Of a stretch of 52,751 nucleotides of DNA, positions 37,593-46,801 are shown piece after piece (the stretch's first letter is position 1; each line of letters opens with the position of its first letter). A model generated the notes under the pieces. It searched no databases, had not been told where the DNA came from, and worked only from the letters and a program-made list of their open reading frames with translations. The stretch lies in the NCBI GenBank assembly GCA_021733645.1, contig JAHREJ010000031.1, positions 1-52,751 on the forward strand. Direction: 5' to 3'. Made by a program: the position numbers and the translations under genes. This DNA is from Bacillus subtilis subsp. subtilis. Its GTDB lineage: Bacteria > Pseudomonadota > Gammaproteobacteria > Xanthomonadales > Xanthomonadaceae.

Positions 37593-38972
37593 ATGCCAGC
37601 CAACCCTGCCGCGACGCTTGTTTTCCATGCCACCCAGGCACTGCTGCCGCAGGGCTGGGCGCGCGATGTGCGCATTGCCTGCCAGGGCGGCACGCTGACC
37701 GAGGTCGCCGCAGGCGTGGCCGCCGAACCCGGCGACACCTCCCTGGCCATCGCGCTGCCGGGGCTGGGCAACCTGCACAGCCACGCCTTCCAGCGTGGCA
37801 TGGCCGGGCTGACCGAGATCGGCGGCAACAGCGGCGACAGCTTCTGGAGCTGGCGTGAGCTGATGTACCGGTTCCTGGCCCACCTGCAGCCCGACGCGGT
37901 GCAGGCCATCGCCGAGCAGGCCTATGTGGAAATGCTCGAATCCGGCTTCACCCGGGTAGGCGAGTTCCACTATCTGCACCACGCCGCCGATGGCACCCCG
38001 TATGCCAACCGAGCCGAGATGGCCGAGCGCATCGCCGCCGCCGCCCAGGGCAGCGGCATCGGCCTGACCCTGTTGCCGGTGTTCTATGCGCATGCCGATT
38101 TCGGCGGGGCCGCGCCCAACCCGGCGCAGCGCCGCCTGATCCACGACGTGGACGGGTTTGCCGAGCTTCTGCAGGGCTGCACCCGGGCACTGCAGGGCAG
38201 TGACGACGCGGTGCTGGGCATCGCACCGCACAGCCTGCGCGCGGTTACCGGCGAGGAGCTGGCCGCGCTGCTGCCGCTGACCGCCGGCCCGGTGCACATC
38301 CATATTGCCGAGCAGACCCGCGAAGTGGACGCCTGCGTGGCCTGGAGCGGGCTGCGCCCGGTACGCTGGCTGTACGAACACGCGGCCGTGGACGAACGCT
38401 GGTGCCTGGTGCACGCCACCCACGTGGACGCTGATGAAGTGCAGCGCATGCTGGCCAGCCGCGCAGTGGTCGGGCTGTGCCCGATCACCGAGGCCAACCT
38501 GGGCGACGGCCTGTTCCCGATGCAGGCTTTTGCACGCGGTGGCGGCCGGTTCGGCGTCGGCAGCGATTCCAACGTGCTGATCGATGCCGCAGAAGAGCTG
38601 CGTCTGCTCGAATACGGCCAACGCCTGCAGCTGCGCGGGCGCAATGTGCTGGCGCCCGGCGACGGACTCTCGACAGGCCGCTGGTTGTTCGAGCAGTCGC
38701 TGCGCGGTGCCGGCCAGGCGCTGGGCGTGGCCACCGGGCTGCAGGTGGGCGCCCCGGCCGATGTGGTCGAACTGGACCCGGCGCACCCGGCGCTGATCGC
38801 CCGCGATGGCGATGCCTTGCTTGACAGCTGGGTGTTCGCCGCACGTAATGGTGCAGTGCGTTCGGTGTGGCGCCAGGGTCGCCAGCTGGTCCATCAGGGC
38901 CGCCACCTGCAGCGTGATGCCGTGGCCGCCCGTTTCGCCCGCGCATTGCATTCGTTGTTGTCGGCCCGCTGA
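37593..38972 (+). CDS. hutF: Formimidoylglutamate deiminase HutF
   Basis: A 459-residue amidohydrolase that converts N-formimino-L-glutamate to N-formyl-L-glutamate and ammonia. Metal-site motifs are [39 protein letters not shown] and VGSDSNV. With HutG it defines the five-step pathway. The ATG at 37593 was taken as the start; a GTG one codon upstream is also possible. No strong ribosome site is seen before either. hutC follows directly. Confidence 0.94.
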   Translation: MPANPAATLVFHATQALLPQGWARDVRIACQGGTLTEVAAGVAAEPGDTSLAIALPGLGNLHSHAFQRGMAGLTEIGGNSGDSFWSWRELMYRFLAHLQPDAVQAIAEQAYVEMLESGFTRVGEFHYLHHAADGTPYANRAEMAERIAAAAQGSGIGLTLLPVFYAHADFGGAAPNPAQRRLIHDVDGFAELLQGCTRALQGSDDAVLGIAPHSLRAVTGEELAALLPLTAGPVHIHIAEQTREVDACVAWSGLRPVRWLYEHAAVDERWCLVHATHVDADEVQRMLASRAVVGLCPITEANLGDGLFPMQAFARGGGRFGVGSDSNVLIDAAEELRLLEYGQRLQLRGRNVLAPGDGLSTGRWLFEQSLRGAGQALGVATGLQVGAPADVVELDPAHPALIARDGDALLDSWVFAARNGAVRSVWRQGRQLVHQGRHLQRDAVAARFARALHSLLSAR

Positions 38973-39002
38973 GTGCCGGTCGCCCCCATCCAGGACTCCC
39001 GA

Positions 39003-39731
39003 GTGACGGGCAAGAAAGCAGAAACCCTCAACCAGCGCATCCGCGCCGATCTGGAAAGCCGCATCCTCAGTGGTGAATGGCCGCCGGGTTTCCGCATTCC
39101 TTACGAGCATGAGCTGATGGAGCAGTACGGCTGCTCGCGGATGACCGTGAACAAGGTGCTGACCGCGCTGGCCGAAAGCGGCATGATCGAGCGCCGCCGC
39201 CGCGCGGGTTCGTTCGTGGCGCGGCAACCGCCACATCTGGAACAGGTGGCGCTGGAAATCCCCGATATCGCGATGGCCGTGGGCGCGCGCGGGCATGTTT
39301 ATGGATATCAACTGCTGGAGCGCGCCTATCGGCCGCCGCGTCCGCAGGTGGCCGAGGAAGTGGCCTTGGCCGGCGGCGAAAAGCTGCTGGCAATCCGCTG
39401 CCTGCACCATGCCGATGGCCGGCCGTTCGCGCTGGAGCACCGCCTGATCAGCCCGGTGGGGGTGCCGGAGGTGCTGGAAGTGGATTTCGACACCACCGCA
39501 CCGGGTAGCTGGCTGCTGCAGAACGTGTCCTGGACGCGCGCCCAGCACCGCATCAGCGCGTGGGGCGCCGATGAGGCGGCGGCCGTGCTGTTGGAGGTCA
39601 AGCCTGGCACGGCGTGCCTGGTCATCGACCGCCTCACCTGGCGTGGCGAACAGCCCATCACCTGTGTGCGCCAGATGTTCCTGGGCGATGCCTGGGACCT
39701 GGTGGCGAAGTTCGCCCCCGGCGCAAGGTAA
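39003..39731 (+). CDS. hutC: Histidine utilisation repressor HutC (GntR family)
   Basis: A 242-residue GntR/HutC regulator. The winged helix-turn-helix is at about 8-70 ([20 protein letters not shown], then [19 protein letters not shown]). The UTRA ligand domain begins at about residue 85 ([13 protein letters not shown]) and includes [20 protein letters not shown]. The GTG at 39003 has AGGA seven bases upstream and was preferred to a GTG at 38973 that abuts the hutF stop. It probably represses both hut transcripts through the palindrome at 37547 and is released by urocanate. Confidence 0.93.
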   Translation: MTGKKAETLNQRIRADLESRILSGEWPPGFRIPYEHELMEQYGCSRMTVNKVLTALAESGMIERRRRAGSFVARQPPHLEQVALEIPDIAMAVGARGHVYGYQLLERAYRPPRPQVAEEVALAGGEKLLAIRCLHHADGRPFALEHRLISPVGVPEVLEVDFDTTAPGSWLLQNVSWTRAQHRISAWGADEAAAVLLEVKPGTACLVIDRLTWRGEQPITCVRQMFLGDAWDLVAKFAPGAR

Positions 39732-39757
39732 TGCCGGCCGCTCGCCGGCTGCGCTAC
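39732..39757 (-). repeat. GTAG-headed palindrome after hutC
   Basis: On the minus strand, GTAGCGCAGCCGGCGAGCGG then CCGGCA. It is a palindromic element with a GTAG head in the short gap between hutC and the convergent Mrr-like gene. Confidence 0.6.
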
Positions 39758-39767
39758 CGGCGCACGA

Positions 39768-40802
39768 TCAAAGCGTAGCGCACTGCCGCCAGCGCACCGG
39801 CTCGTCCACGCCCGGGCGCGGGTTCAGCTGGATACGCACGGTGCGCAGGGCCGGGTAGCGCTTCACCTCCGCGCATACGCCCGGCCAGATCGCGTCGATC
39901 TCGTCGCTGCGGTTCACCGCCAACGTCTGCCGGGTCAGCCAGAACGCGCTGGCCACGCCGGGCTGGGTGGCCAGGCTGCGGCTGAGGTCTTTCTGGTACC
40001 GGGCCAGCGTGGCCGGGTCGGGATCGGCGTCGTCACCCAGAATGCTCTGCTCGGCACCGCCGCCAGCGGCGGGGGCGGCCCGGTTGGCGGGCCTTGTGTC
40101 CGTGGTGGTTGCCGGGTCTACCGCCGCCGCCGCTGGCACGGTGGCCGCTGCGGCGGGCGCCACGTCAGGGGCGCCGGCCAAGGGGGCCGGGGCGGGCGCG
40201 TGCTCCAGTCGGGAGGTCAGGTAGCCCATGCCCACCAGCAGCCCCAGGGTCAGCGAGCCCAGTGCTGCGATGGAGATCCGTCGGATCGCCTCGCGGCGCG
40301 CCGCGTTCTTGATCTGCGCTTCCATGTCGCCGGGCAGGTAAGGCTGCAGCAAGGGCCACAGCAGGTGTCCGTCGAGCACCTCCACGGCTTGCTTCTCGGC
40401 CGCCACGCGACCGTCGCGCTCGACCTTGCCTTCGGTGATGAGGATGCCGCCGCGGGCGCCGGCCAGGCGCGCGGCGGCACCCAGCTCGTTCACCGCAGCG
40501 GTGCCGATGCGGTAGGCACGGCCGTGCTTGCACGACAGCAGCCAGCGGTGCTGGGCGTCCTGCATGAGGAAGTCGCTGCGCGGCTCGCGGCTGTCATCCA
40601 CTTCGCCGGGCACGTCCTGCAGGCCACGCTGCTCGCGCATCGCGCGGCGCACGATCTCGGAAAAGTCACGCCAATGCATGCCGGCCAAGGCATTGAGCCC
40701 GAGCCGGGTCTCCTTGCGGCGACGCTTCACCAGCCAGAACCAGGCAGCGGCAAGCGACCAGACGATGAGGGCCAACAGTAAAGCCAGAATCCAGGAGAAC
40801 AT
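39768..40802 (-). CDS. Membrane-anchored Mrr-like nuclease-domain protein
   Basis: A 344-residue protein with an N-terminal membrane helix (about 3-25) and a PD-(D/E)xK domain of the Mrr type (about 35-165; SDFLM with D77 and LLSCKHG with K92, then GGILITEGKVERDGR). A second membrane helix (about 176-196) follows, then an Ala/Pro/Thr-rich linker and a C-terminal domain with two cysteines (about 309 and 342). The core has S-C-K where active Mrr has Q-x-K, so catalysis is uncertain. The architecture differs from the protein at 30754-31554, which ends in a zinc finger. Function unknown. Confidence 0.8.
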   Translation of the reverse strand: MFSWILALLLALIVWSLAAAWFWLVKRRRKETRLGLNALAGMHWRDFSEIVRRAMREQRGLQDVPGEVDDSREPRSDFLMQDAQHRWLLSCKHGRAYRIGTAAVNELGAAARLAGARGGILITEGKVERDGRVAAEKQAVEVLDGHLLWPLLQPYLPGDMEAQIKNAARREAIRRISIAALGSLTLGLLVGMGYLTSRLEHAPAPAPLAGAPDVAPAAAATVPAAAAVDPATTTDTRPANRAAPAAGGGAEQSILGDDADPDPATLARYQKDLSRSLATQPGVASAFWLTRQTLAVNRSDEIDAIWPGVCAEVKRYPALRTVRIQLNPRPGVDEPVRWRQCATL

Positions 40803-40946
40803 GGGGCGCTAGAGATGAACACGGATGTGCGGGGGACAGTTTATATGCGCTCGCAGGTGTCTGCGGGGTGTCGTCAGTGCGATCCACGCGACGTCGGGCG
40901 TGCGCCGGGCGACGAATGTCTCACTTTTGAATCGCAGACACAGAAA

Positions 40947-41005
40947 ACCCGCCAATCCTTAGCCGTGAGGGGAGGGAACAAACGGCGCAGAAGCGATTGG
41001 CGGGT
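40947..41005. ncRNA. Long inverted repeat, possible structured RNA
   Basis: ACCCGCCAATC (40947-40957) is exactly inverted at 40995-41005 (GATTGGCGGGT), with a 37-base intervening segment. It occupies the middle of the 271-base gap between the Mrr-like and phasin genes (40803-41073), where nothing else is seen. It could be a small RNA, an attenuator-like structure or the end of an old mobile element. No promoter or T-rich terminator is evident. Confidence 0.3.
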
Positions 41006-41073
41006 CTGTCTGGATTGTCATCAATGCGGTGCTGCTTTGCAACATGCCACGGCCATGCCGGCCCGGCTGGCCC

Positions 41074-41574
41074 TCACGACCCGCCCGGTGCCTGGTGCGT
41101 GCCCGGCGCGGGGTCGGCTTGGGGCGCCGCATTGCGGGCCTCGGCACGGTTGACCCGGGCATTGAGCGCATCGATCCGTGCGTTGAGCGCGGCCACGTCC
41201 TCGGCGGTGGGGATGTGCAGGCGCTTGAGCACCCCTTGCACCCGGTCATCGAAGGCTTTTTCGACCTTGTCCCAGGTGCCGGCTGCCTTCTCGCGGGCCT
41301 CGCCCAGGTGTTCTTCCACGTTGTCGCGCCAGCGCGGGGTGTCGCCGGACTGTTCGCGTTGGCGAGCCTCGATGGTTTCGCCTTCCCTGACCAGCGTATC
41401 GAACACGCGGCTGCCTTCGGCCTGGGCACGCCCGAAGGCTCCCAGGCCAGCCAGCCATACCTGTTGGGCCGAACCGGTCAGCCGGCGCGAAAAGCGCTCG
41501 GCCTGTTCCTGCAGCGAGGGCTTGTCGTCGGGGCGGCGGGTATCGCGGTCGTCGAAGTCGTCGTGTGCGGTCAT
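41074..41574 (-). CDS. Phasin-family (polyhydroxyalkanoate granule-associated) protein
   Basis: A 166-residue protein. LQEQAERFSRRLTGSAQQVW then LAGLGAFGRAQAEGSRVFDT is typical of the PhaI/PhaF phasin domain (about 22-115). A short heptad-rich segment (AEDVAALNARIDALNARVNR) and a disordered Pro/Ala tail follow. Phasins coat PHA granules. The PHA-system protein upstream (41662-41937) supports this, although no PHA synthase is in the window. Confidence 0.85.
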   Translation of the reverse strand: MTAHDDFDDRDTRRPDDKPSLQEQAERFSRRLTGSAQQVWLAGLGAFGRAQAEGSRVFDTLVREGETIEARQREQSGDTPRWRDNVEEHLGEAREKAAGTWDKVEKAFDDRVQGVLKRLHIPTAEDVAALNARIDALNARVNRAEARNAAPQADPAPGTHQAPGGS

Positions 41575-41661
41575 GGGGCGATCCTGTGGATGGACACCCC
41601 GGATGCTAATCAGCGCCGGCTTTGCACGATGTGATGGCCCGCGCGGTCCGATCCGCCGGGT

Positions 41662-41937
41662 TCAGCCCAGCTTTTCCTTCAGCACGCGCTGGATCTCGCT
41701 CTCCACCATGCCCTTCATCGCCGACAGCAGGAACCCCAGCTTGGCGGTGACATGGACCTGGCCGGGCTGCAGTTGGATGGCGCCATCAACGCCGGAGCCA
41801 TTGAAATTCAGCACATCGCCCACCCAGCTGCTCTGCAGGCCGAAACGCTCGGACAGCTTGGCGGCCACCTCTTCGATCGCCTGGCGGGCGCCGTCGACGG
41901 GCAGGGCGTGGGCGTGGCGGATATCGATGCTGGACAT
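41662..41937 (-). CDS. Polyhydroxyalkanoic acid system family protein
   Basis: A 91-residue protein starting MSSIDIRHAHALPVDGARQA. Its family signature includes IEEVAAKLSERFGL, LNFNGSGVDGAIQLQPGQVH and VTAKLGFLLSAMKGMVESEI (PHA_gran_rgn type). It probably associates with storage granules or helps organise them. It is in the same direction as the phasin gene 87 bases downstream, so co-transcription is likely. The ATG at 41937 has AGGAGTT upstream. Confidence 0.85.
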   Translation of the reverse strand: MSSIDIRHAHALPVDGARQAIEEVAAKLSERFGLQSSWVGDVLNFNGSGVDGAIQLQPGQVHVTAKLGFLLSAMKGMVESEIQRVLKEKLG

Positions 41938-42057
41938 GGGAACTCCTGGCGGACGGCAGCGGGGAAGGGCGTGCATTGTGCGCATCCTTGCGTCCAACTC
42001 CAAGGACTGCATCACACTTCTTCTTCGATGACATGCAACCTGCTAGGCTTTCGCCGC

Positions 42058-42858
42058 GTGCAGAACCTGCTAGTTCACTTCACCCAACGCCAACACCCCG
42101 ACCAGCCGCTGCGGCCCGGGGTGCAGCGCATCGTGCGCCATGCATCGGGCACCGTGCGGCTCGGCGGCGACGCGGCCGGCACGTTGCTGCTGGCCCAGTT
42201 CTGCCTGGATGATCGAGGGCTGTGGCTGCAGGTGGCAACCGGCACCCGCGGCATCCACGTCAACGGGCGGCCGGTGCGGCGCATGGCGATGCTGCGCGCT
42301 GGCGATGCGGTCTATGTCGACGGCGTGGAAATGCTCATCCAGGGCCCGTGCGAGGTGCTTGCCCAGGCACCGCCGCGCAGTGACGCGGGCAGCGACGAGC
42401 AACGCCTGCTGCGCGGGTTGGGCGGCCAGCACCACGGCCGCGGTTTCACCCTGGACCGGCCGCGCCTGATCGGCCGCAGTGCCGAGGCCGACATCGGCAT
42501 CGACGATCCGGCGTTCGCCGAGCAGCATGCGCGGCTGGAGCTGCACGGCGATCGCGTGCTGCTGCGCGACCTGGGCGCGGGGGAATCGACCCGGGTCAAC
42601 GGCGTGGTGGTTCGCCATTGCTGGCTGCAGCCCGGCGACCAGCTGGTGTTCGATACCCAGCACCGTTTCGTGCTGGAAGTGCCGCATGACGGCCGCAAGC
42701 GCATCTTCAGCGAAGACGAGGATGACCTGCTCGATCTGCCGGCCCCGGCCGACGTCGGGGCCAGGCCGCAGCGGGTCAGTCGCTGGCCGTGGCTGCTGGC
42801 CAGTTCGCTGCTGCTGGCCGCAGCCATCAGCGGCCTGCTCTGGTTCGGGGCACGGTAA
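42058..42858 (+). CDS. FHA-domain protein with a C-terminal membrane anchor
   Basis: A 266-residue protein. The first 100 residues form a possible degenerate FHA-like domain. The second domain (about 135-215) is a clearer FHA fold, seen in RLIGRSAEADIGIDDPAFAE, then QHARLEL and RDLGAGESTRVNGVVV. The normal S-x-x-H is changed to AEQH, so phosphothreonine binding is uncertain. A membrane helix (WPWLLASSLLLAAAISGLLW) ends the protein. The GTG at 42058 gives MQNLLVHFTQRQ; an ATG at 42028 is an alternative with no better ribosome site. Probably a signalling adaptor. Confidence 0.78.
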   Translation: MQNLLVHFTQRQHPDQPLRPGVQRIVRHASGTVRLGGDAAGTLLLAQFCLDDRGLWLQVATGTRGIHVNGRPVRRMAMLRAGDAVYVDGVEMLIQGPCEVLAQAPPRSDAGSDEQRLLRGLGGQHHGRGFTLDRPRLIGRSAEADIGIDDPAFAEQHARLELHGDRVLLRDLGAGESTRVNGVVVRHCWLQPGDQLVFDTQHRFVLEVPHDGRKRIFSEDEDDLLDLPAPADVGARPQRVSRWPWLLASSLLLAAAISGLLWFGAR

Positions 42859-43026
42859 ACCGCCGCGCGTCGCCGGCCAGCAGCCGGCGCAAGCGGATTT
42901 CGCCCGGTCGCCGCGAGCCGTTGTCCGGCTGCAATAGATTCGTTTGCAACCAAATTGGCCTTGTGCTGCAAGGCCTAAAGCCTGGTGCGCTGCGGCATAC
43001 TAGGGGTCTTGCCCCATAGGTGTGAC

Positions 43027-44112
43027 ATGACGCGCGCGTTCAACTTCAGTGCCGGCCCCGCAACCCTGCCGGAATCGGTCCTGCGCAAGGCGCAGGAAGA
43101 GATGTTGGAATGGAATGGCGCTGGCGCCTCCATTGTCGAAATGAGCCATCGAGGCCCGGAGTTCATGGCCGTCGCCGCCAAGGCCGACGCCGACCTGCGC
43201 CGCCTGATCGGCATTCCCTACGACTACGCCGTGCTGTTCCTGGCCGGTGGCGCCACCACCCAGCAGGCCCTGCTGGCGCTCAACTTCGCCCAGCCCGGCC
43301 AGACCGTGGACTACGTGCTCACCGGGCACTGGGGCAAGACCGCCATCAAGCAGGTGGCGCCCTACGTCAACGTCAACATCGCCGCCAGCAGCGAAGCCAA
43401 CGGCTTCCACGACATCCCCGCGCGCGACACCTGGCAGTGCTCGGCCGATGCCGCCTATGTGCACATCACCGCCAACGAGACCATCCACGGTGTCGAGTTC
43501 CGCGACACCCCGGATGTCGGCCCGGTGCCGCTGTTCGCCGATTTCAGCTCCTCCATCGCCAGCGAACCGCTGGATGTCAGCAAGTACGGCCTGATCTACG
43601 CCGGCGCGCAGAAGAACCTCGGCCCGGTCGGCGTGTCGGTGGTGATCGTGCGCCGCGACCTGCTTGAACGCAGCGGCCAGCCGCGCGCGGACATCTTCGA
43701 TTACCGCTCGCACGTGGCCCGCGATTCGATGCTCAACACCCCGCCCACCTGGAACTGGTACCTGGCCGGGCTGGTGTTCGAGTGGATGCTGGCCGAAGGC
43801 GGCGTGGCCGAATTTGCCCGTCGCAATGCCACCAAGGCCGCCCTGGTGTATGGCGCCATCGACGCATCCGGCGGCTTCTACCGCAACCAGGTGGTTCCGG
43901 CCGCCCGCTCGCGCATGAACATCCCGTTCTTCCTCCCCGATGACACCCTCAACGCGCGCTTCGTCAGCGAGTCCAAGGCCGCCGGCCTGCTGGCGCTGAA
44001 GGGGCACGCTGCGGTGGGTGGCATCCGCGCCTCGCTGTACAACGCCCTGCCGGTGGAAGGCGCGCAGGCGCTGGTGGCCTTCATGGCCGATTTCCAGCAG
44101 CGCCACGGCTGA
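43027..44112 (+). CDS. serC: Phosphoserine aminotransferase SerC
   Basis: A 361-residue PLP enzyme that converts 3-phosphohydroxypyruvate to phosphoserine and also serves pyridoxal phosphate synthesis. It begins [19 protein letters not shown]. The PLP lysine is K196 in [12 protein letters not shown], and EMSHRGPEF and [10 protein letters not shown] are conserved. The ATG at 43027 gives the standard N terminus. It leads the serC-pheA-aroA cluster, whose order is common in gammaproteobacteria. Confidence 0.97.
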   Translation: MTRAFNFSAGPATLPESVLRKAQEEMLEWNGAGASIVEMSHRGPEFMAVAAKADADLRRLIGIPYDYAVLFLAGGATTQQALLALNFAQPGQTVDYVLTGHWGKTAIKQVAPYVNVNIAASSEANGFHDIPARDTWQCSADAAYVHITANETIHGVEFRDTPDVGPVPLFADFSSSIASEPLDVSKYGLIYAGAQKNLGPVGVSVVIVRRDLLERSGQPRADIFDYRSHVARDSMLNTPPTWNWYLAGLVFEWMLAEGGVAEFARRNATKAALVYGAIDASGGFYRNQVVPAARSRMNIPFFLPDDTLNARFVSESKAAGLLALKGHAAVGGIRASLYNALPVEGAQALVAFMADFQQRHG

Positions 44113-44164
44113 GTCATTCGTTTCGACCGGGGCGCCCGCCGCCCCATTGCACCTGGAATCCCTG

Positions 44165-45367
44165 ATGGCCAAACAACCCGCCAAGCCCACGCCCAAGGCC
44201 CGCGCCGCCAAGCCGGCCGCGACCACGCCCGCCGCAGCGAACAAGCCTGCGAAGGCCGCCGTCGCCAAGGCCGATGCCGCGCCGCCCGCGCCAGTGCTCT
44301 CCGACGTGCGCGCCAAGATCGACCACATCGACCGCAGCATCCAGGCCCTGATCGCCGAGCGCGCCAACTTCGCCCACCAGGTCGGCAAGGCCAAGGGCAA
44401 GCTCGCCGCCGCCGTGGACTACTACCGCCCCGAGCGCGAAGCGCAGGTGCTGCGGATGGTGGTGGACCGCAACGAAGGCCCGCTCAGCGATGAAGTGCTG
44501 GTGCACGTGTACCGCGAGATCATGTCCGCCTGCCTGGCCCAGCAGGAGCCGCTGAAGATTGGCTACCTTGGCCCGGAAGGCACCTTCAGCCAGCAGGCGG
44601 TGCTCAAGCATTTCGGCCGCTCGGCGCTGGGCCTGCCACTGGCCAGCATTGAAGAAGTGTTCCAGGAAGTGGAAGCGGGCAACGCCGATTTCGGCGTGGT
44701 GCCGGTGGAAAACTCGGGGCAGGGCACCATCCAGATCACCCTGGACATGTTCCTCACCTCCAACCTGAAGATCTGCGGCGAAGTGGAACTGCGCGTGCAG
44801 CAGTACCTGATGTCGCGCAGCGGCCGGCTGGAGGATGTCGAGCGCGTCTATGGCCATCCGCAGTCGTTCATGCAGACCTCTTCGTGGCTGCGCGCCCACC
44901 TGCCCAAGGCCGAGAAGATCCCGGTCTCCAGCAATGCCGAAGGCGCCCGCCGCGCGCGCAACGCCGACGACGCGGCCGCCATCGGTGGCGAAAGTGCCGG
45001 GCACGTGTACGGCCTGAAAAAGGTGGTCACCAAGCCGATCCAGAACGATGCCGACAACACCACCCGTTTCCTGGTGGTGGGCCGCAACATCTTCCCCACC
45101 TCCGGCCACGACCGCACTTCGGTGCTGGTGTTCATCCATGACAAGCCCGGCGCGCTGTTCGACGTACTCAGCCCGTTCGCCCGCCACGGCATCAGCATGA
45201 ACCGCATCGAATCGCGGCCCTCGCACAATGCCAAGTGGGAATACGGGTTCTTCATCGACCTGGCCGGCCATGTCGAAGATCCGTCGATGCAGGCCGCCCT
45301 GGCCGAACTGGAAGCGCACTCGGCACAGATCAAGATCCTCGGCTCCTATCCGGTGGCCGTGCCCTGA
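44165..45367 (+). CDS. pheA: Chorismate mutase / prephenate dehydratase (P-protein) PheA
   Basis: A 400-residue bifunctional enzyme for the two steps from chorismate to phenylpyruvate. After an Ala/Lys/Pro-rich N-terminal extension (1-43) come an AroQ chorismate mutase domain (about 45-125, VRAKIDHIDRSIQALIAERA), a prephenate dehydratase domain (about 130-305, LGPEGTFSQQA, VPVENSGQGTI, NDADNTTRFLVVG) and a C-terminal ACT domain for phenylalanine feedback (about 315-395, DKPGALFDVL, ESRPSHNAKWEY). The extension is unusual in length and looks disordered. It follows serC by 52 bases. Confidence 0.96.
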   Translation: MAKQPAKPTPKARAAKPAATTPAAANKPAKAAVAKADAAPPAPVLSDVRAKIDHIDRSIQALIAERANFAHQVGKAKGKLAAAVDYYRPEREAQVLRMVVDRNEGPLSDEVLVHVYREIMSACLAQQEPLKIGYLGPEGTFSQQAVLKHFGRSALGLPLASIEEVFQEVEAGNADFGVVPVENSGQGTIQITLDMFLTSNLKICGEVELRVQQYLMSRSGRLEDVERVYGHPQSFMQTSSWLRAHLPKAEKIPVSSNAEGARRARNADDAAAIGGESAGHVYGLKKVVTKPIQNDADNTTRFLVVGRNIFPTSGHDRTSVLVFIHDKPGALFDVLSPFARHGISMNRIESRPSHNAKWEYGFFIDLAGHVEDPSMQAALAELEAHSAQIKILGSYPVAVP

Positions 45368-45484
45368 TCCAACCAGCGCAGCCGCGTTGCCGCGCTGCGC
45401 TCCGGACCTGCGCCATGCCGGTGCAGTGATCCTCCCCGCACAACGTTGCATGGCCGCCCGCGCGGCCGCCCGACAGGAATTCCG

Positions 45485-46801
45485 ATGACCGCTACGCCGT
45501 ACTGGATCGCCCACAAGGGCCAGCCCCTGCAGGGCAGCCTGACCATTCCCGGTGACAAATCCGTCTCGCACCGTTCGGTGATGTTTGCCGCGCTGGCCGA
45601 CGGCGTCTCGCACATCGACGGCTTCCTGGAAGGCGAAGACACCCGCGCCACCGCTGCGATCTTCAGCCAGATGGGCGTGCGCATCGAGACGCCGTCGCCG
45701 TCGCAGCGCATCGTGCATGGCGTGGGCGTGGATGGCCTGCAGGCCCCGTCCGCACCGCTGGACTGCGGCAACGCCGGCACCGGCATGCGCCTGCTGGCCG
45801 GCCTGCTGGCCGCGCAGCCGTTCGATTCGGTGATGGTGGGCGATGAGTCGCTGTCGCGCCGCCCGATGCGCCGGGTGACCGGCCCGCTGGCACTGATGGG
45901 CGCCCGGATCGAGACCGAATCCGATGGCACCCCGCCACTGCGCGTGCACGGTGGCCAGGCATTGAAAGGCATCGAATTCGCCTCGCCGGTGGCCAGCGCC
46001 CAGGTCAAATCGGCGGTACTGCTGGCCGGCCTGTATGCCGACGGCGAAACCGCCGTGACCGAACCGCACCCCACCCGCGATTACAGCGAGCGCATGCTGC
46101 GCGCGTTCGGCGTGGACATCGACTTTTCGCCCGGCCAGGCGCGCCTGCGCGGCGGCCAGCGCCTGCGCGCCACCAACATCGTGGTGCCGGCCGATTTTTC
46201 CTCGGCTGCCTTCTTCCTGGTGGCCGCCAGCATCATTCCCGGCTCGGCACTGCGCCTGCGCGCGGTGGGCCTCAACCCGCGCCGCACCGGCCTGCTGGCC
46301 GCGCTGCGGCTGATGGGCGCGGACATCACCGAAGAAAACCATGCCGAGCAGGGCGGTGAGGCCGTGGCTGACCTGGTGGTGCGCTACGCCCCGCTGCATG
46401 GCGCGGAAATTCCCGAAGCGTTGGTGCCGGACATGATCGATGAGTTCCCGGCGCTGTTCGTGGCCGCTGCCGCCGCGCAGGGCAACACCGTGGTGCGCGG
46501 CGCAGCCGAACTGCGGGTGAAGGAGTCCGACCGCCTGGCGGCAATGGCCACCGGCCTGCGCACGCTGGGCGTGCAGGTGGATGAAACCGACGACGGTGCC
46601 ACCATCCACGGCGGCAGCGTGCTGGGCAGCGGCACCATCGAAAGCCACGGCGACCATCGCATTGCGATGGCCTTTGCCATTGCCGGCCAGCTCAGCAGTG
46701 GCCAGGTGCGGGTCAACGACATCGCCAACGTCGCCACCTCCTTCCCGGATTTCGACGGCCTGGCCAGCGGCGCCGGTTTCGGCCTGCGCCAAGCCCCGTA
46801 G
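45485..46801 (+). CDS. aroA: 3-phosphoshikimate 1-carboxyvinyltransferase (EPSP synthase) AroA
   Basis: A 438-residue enzyme that joins phosphoenolpyruvate to shikimate-3-phosphate. GDKSVSHRS (23-31), GNAGTGMRLLAG (95-106), GDESLSRRPM, SAQVKSA, and the late motif KESDRLAAMATGLRTLG are visible. The sequence resembles class II EPSP synthases more than the E. coli type, but the position matching the glyphosate-tolerance alanine of CP4 is Gly (G98). AGGAATT precedes the ATG at 45485. The TAG stop is part of the GTAG head of the first repeat of the downstream array. Confidence 0.97.
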   Translation: MTATPYWIAHKGQPLQGSLTIPGDKSVSHRSVMFAALADGVSHIDGFLEGEDTRATAAIFSQMGVRIETPSPSQRIVHGVGVDGLQAPSAPLDCGNAGTGMRLLAGLLAAQPFDSVMVGDESLSRRPMRRVTGPLALMGARIETESDGTPPLRVHGGQALKGIEFASPVASAQVKSAVLLAGLYADGETAVTEPHPTRDYSERMLRAFGVDIDFSPGQARLRGGQRLRATNIVVPADFSSAAFFLVAASIIPGSALRLRAVGLNPRRTGLLAALRLMGADITEENHAEQGGEAVADLVVRYAPLHGAEIPEALVPDMIDEFPALFVAAAAAQGNTVVRGAAELRVKESDRLAAMATGLRTLGVQVDETDDGATIHGGSVLGSGTIESHGDHRIAMAFAIAGQLSSGQVRVNDIANVATSFPDFDGLASGAGFGLRQAP

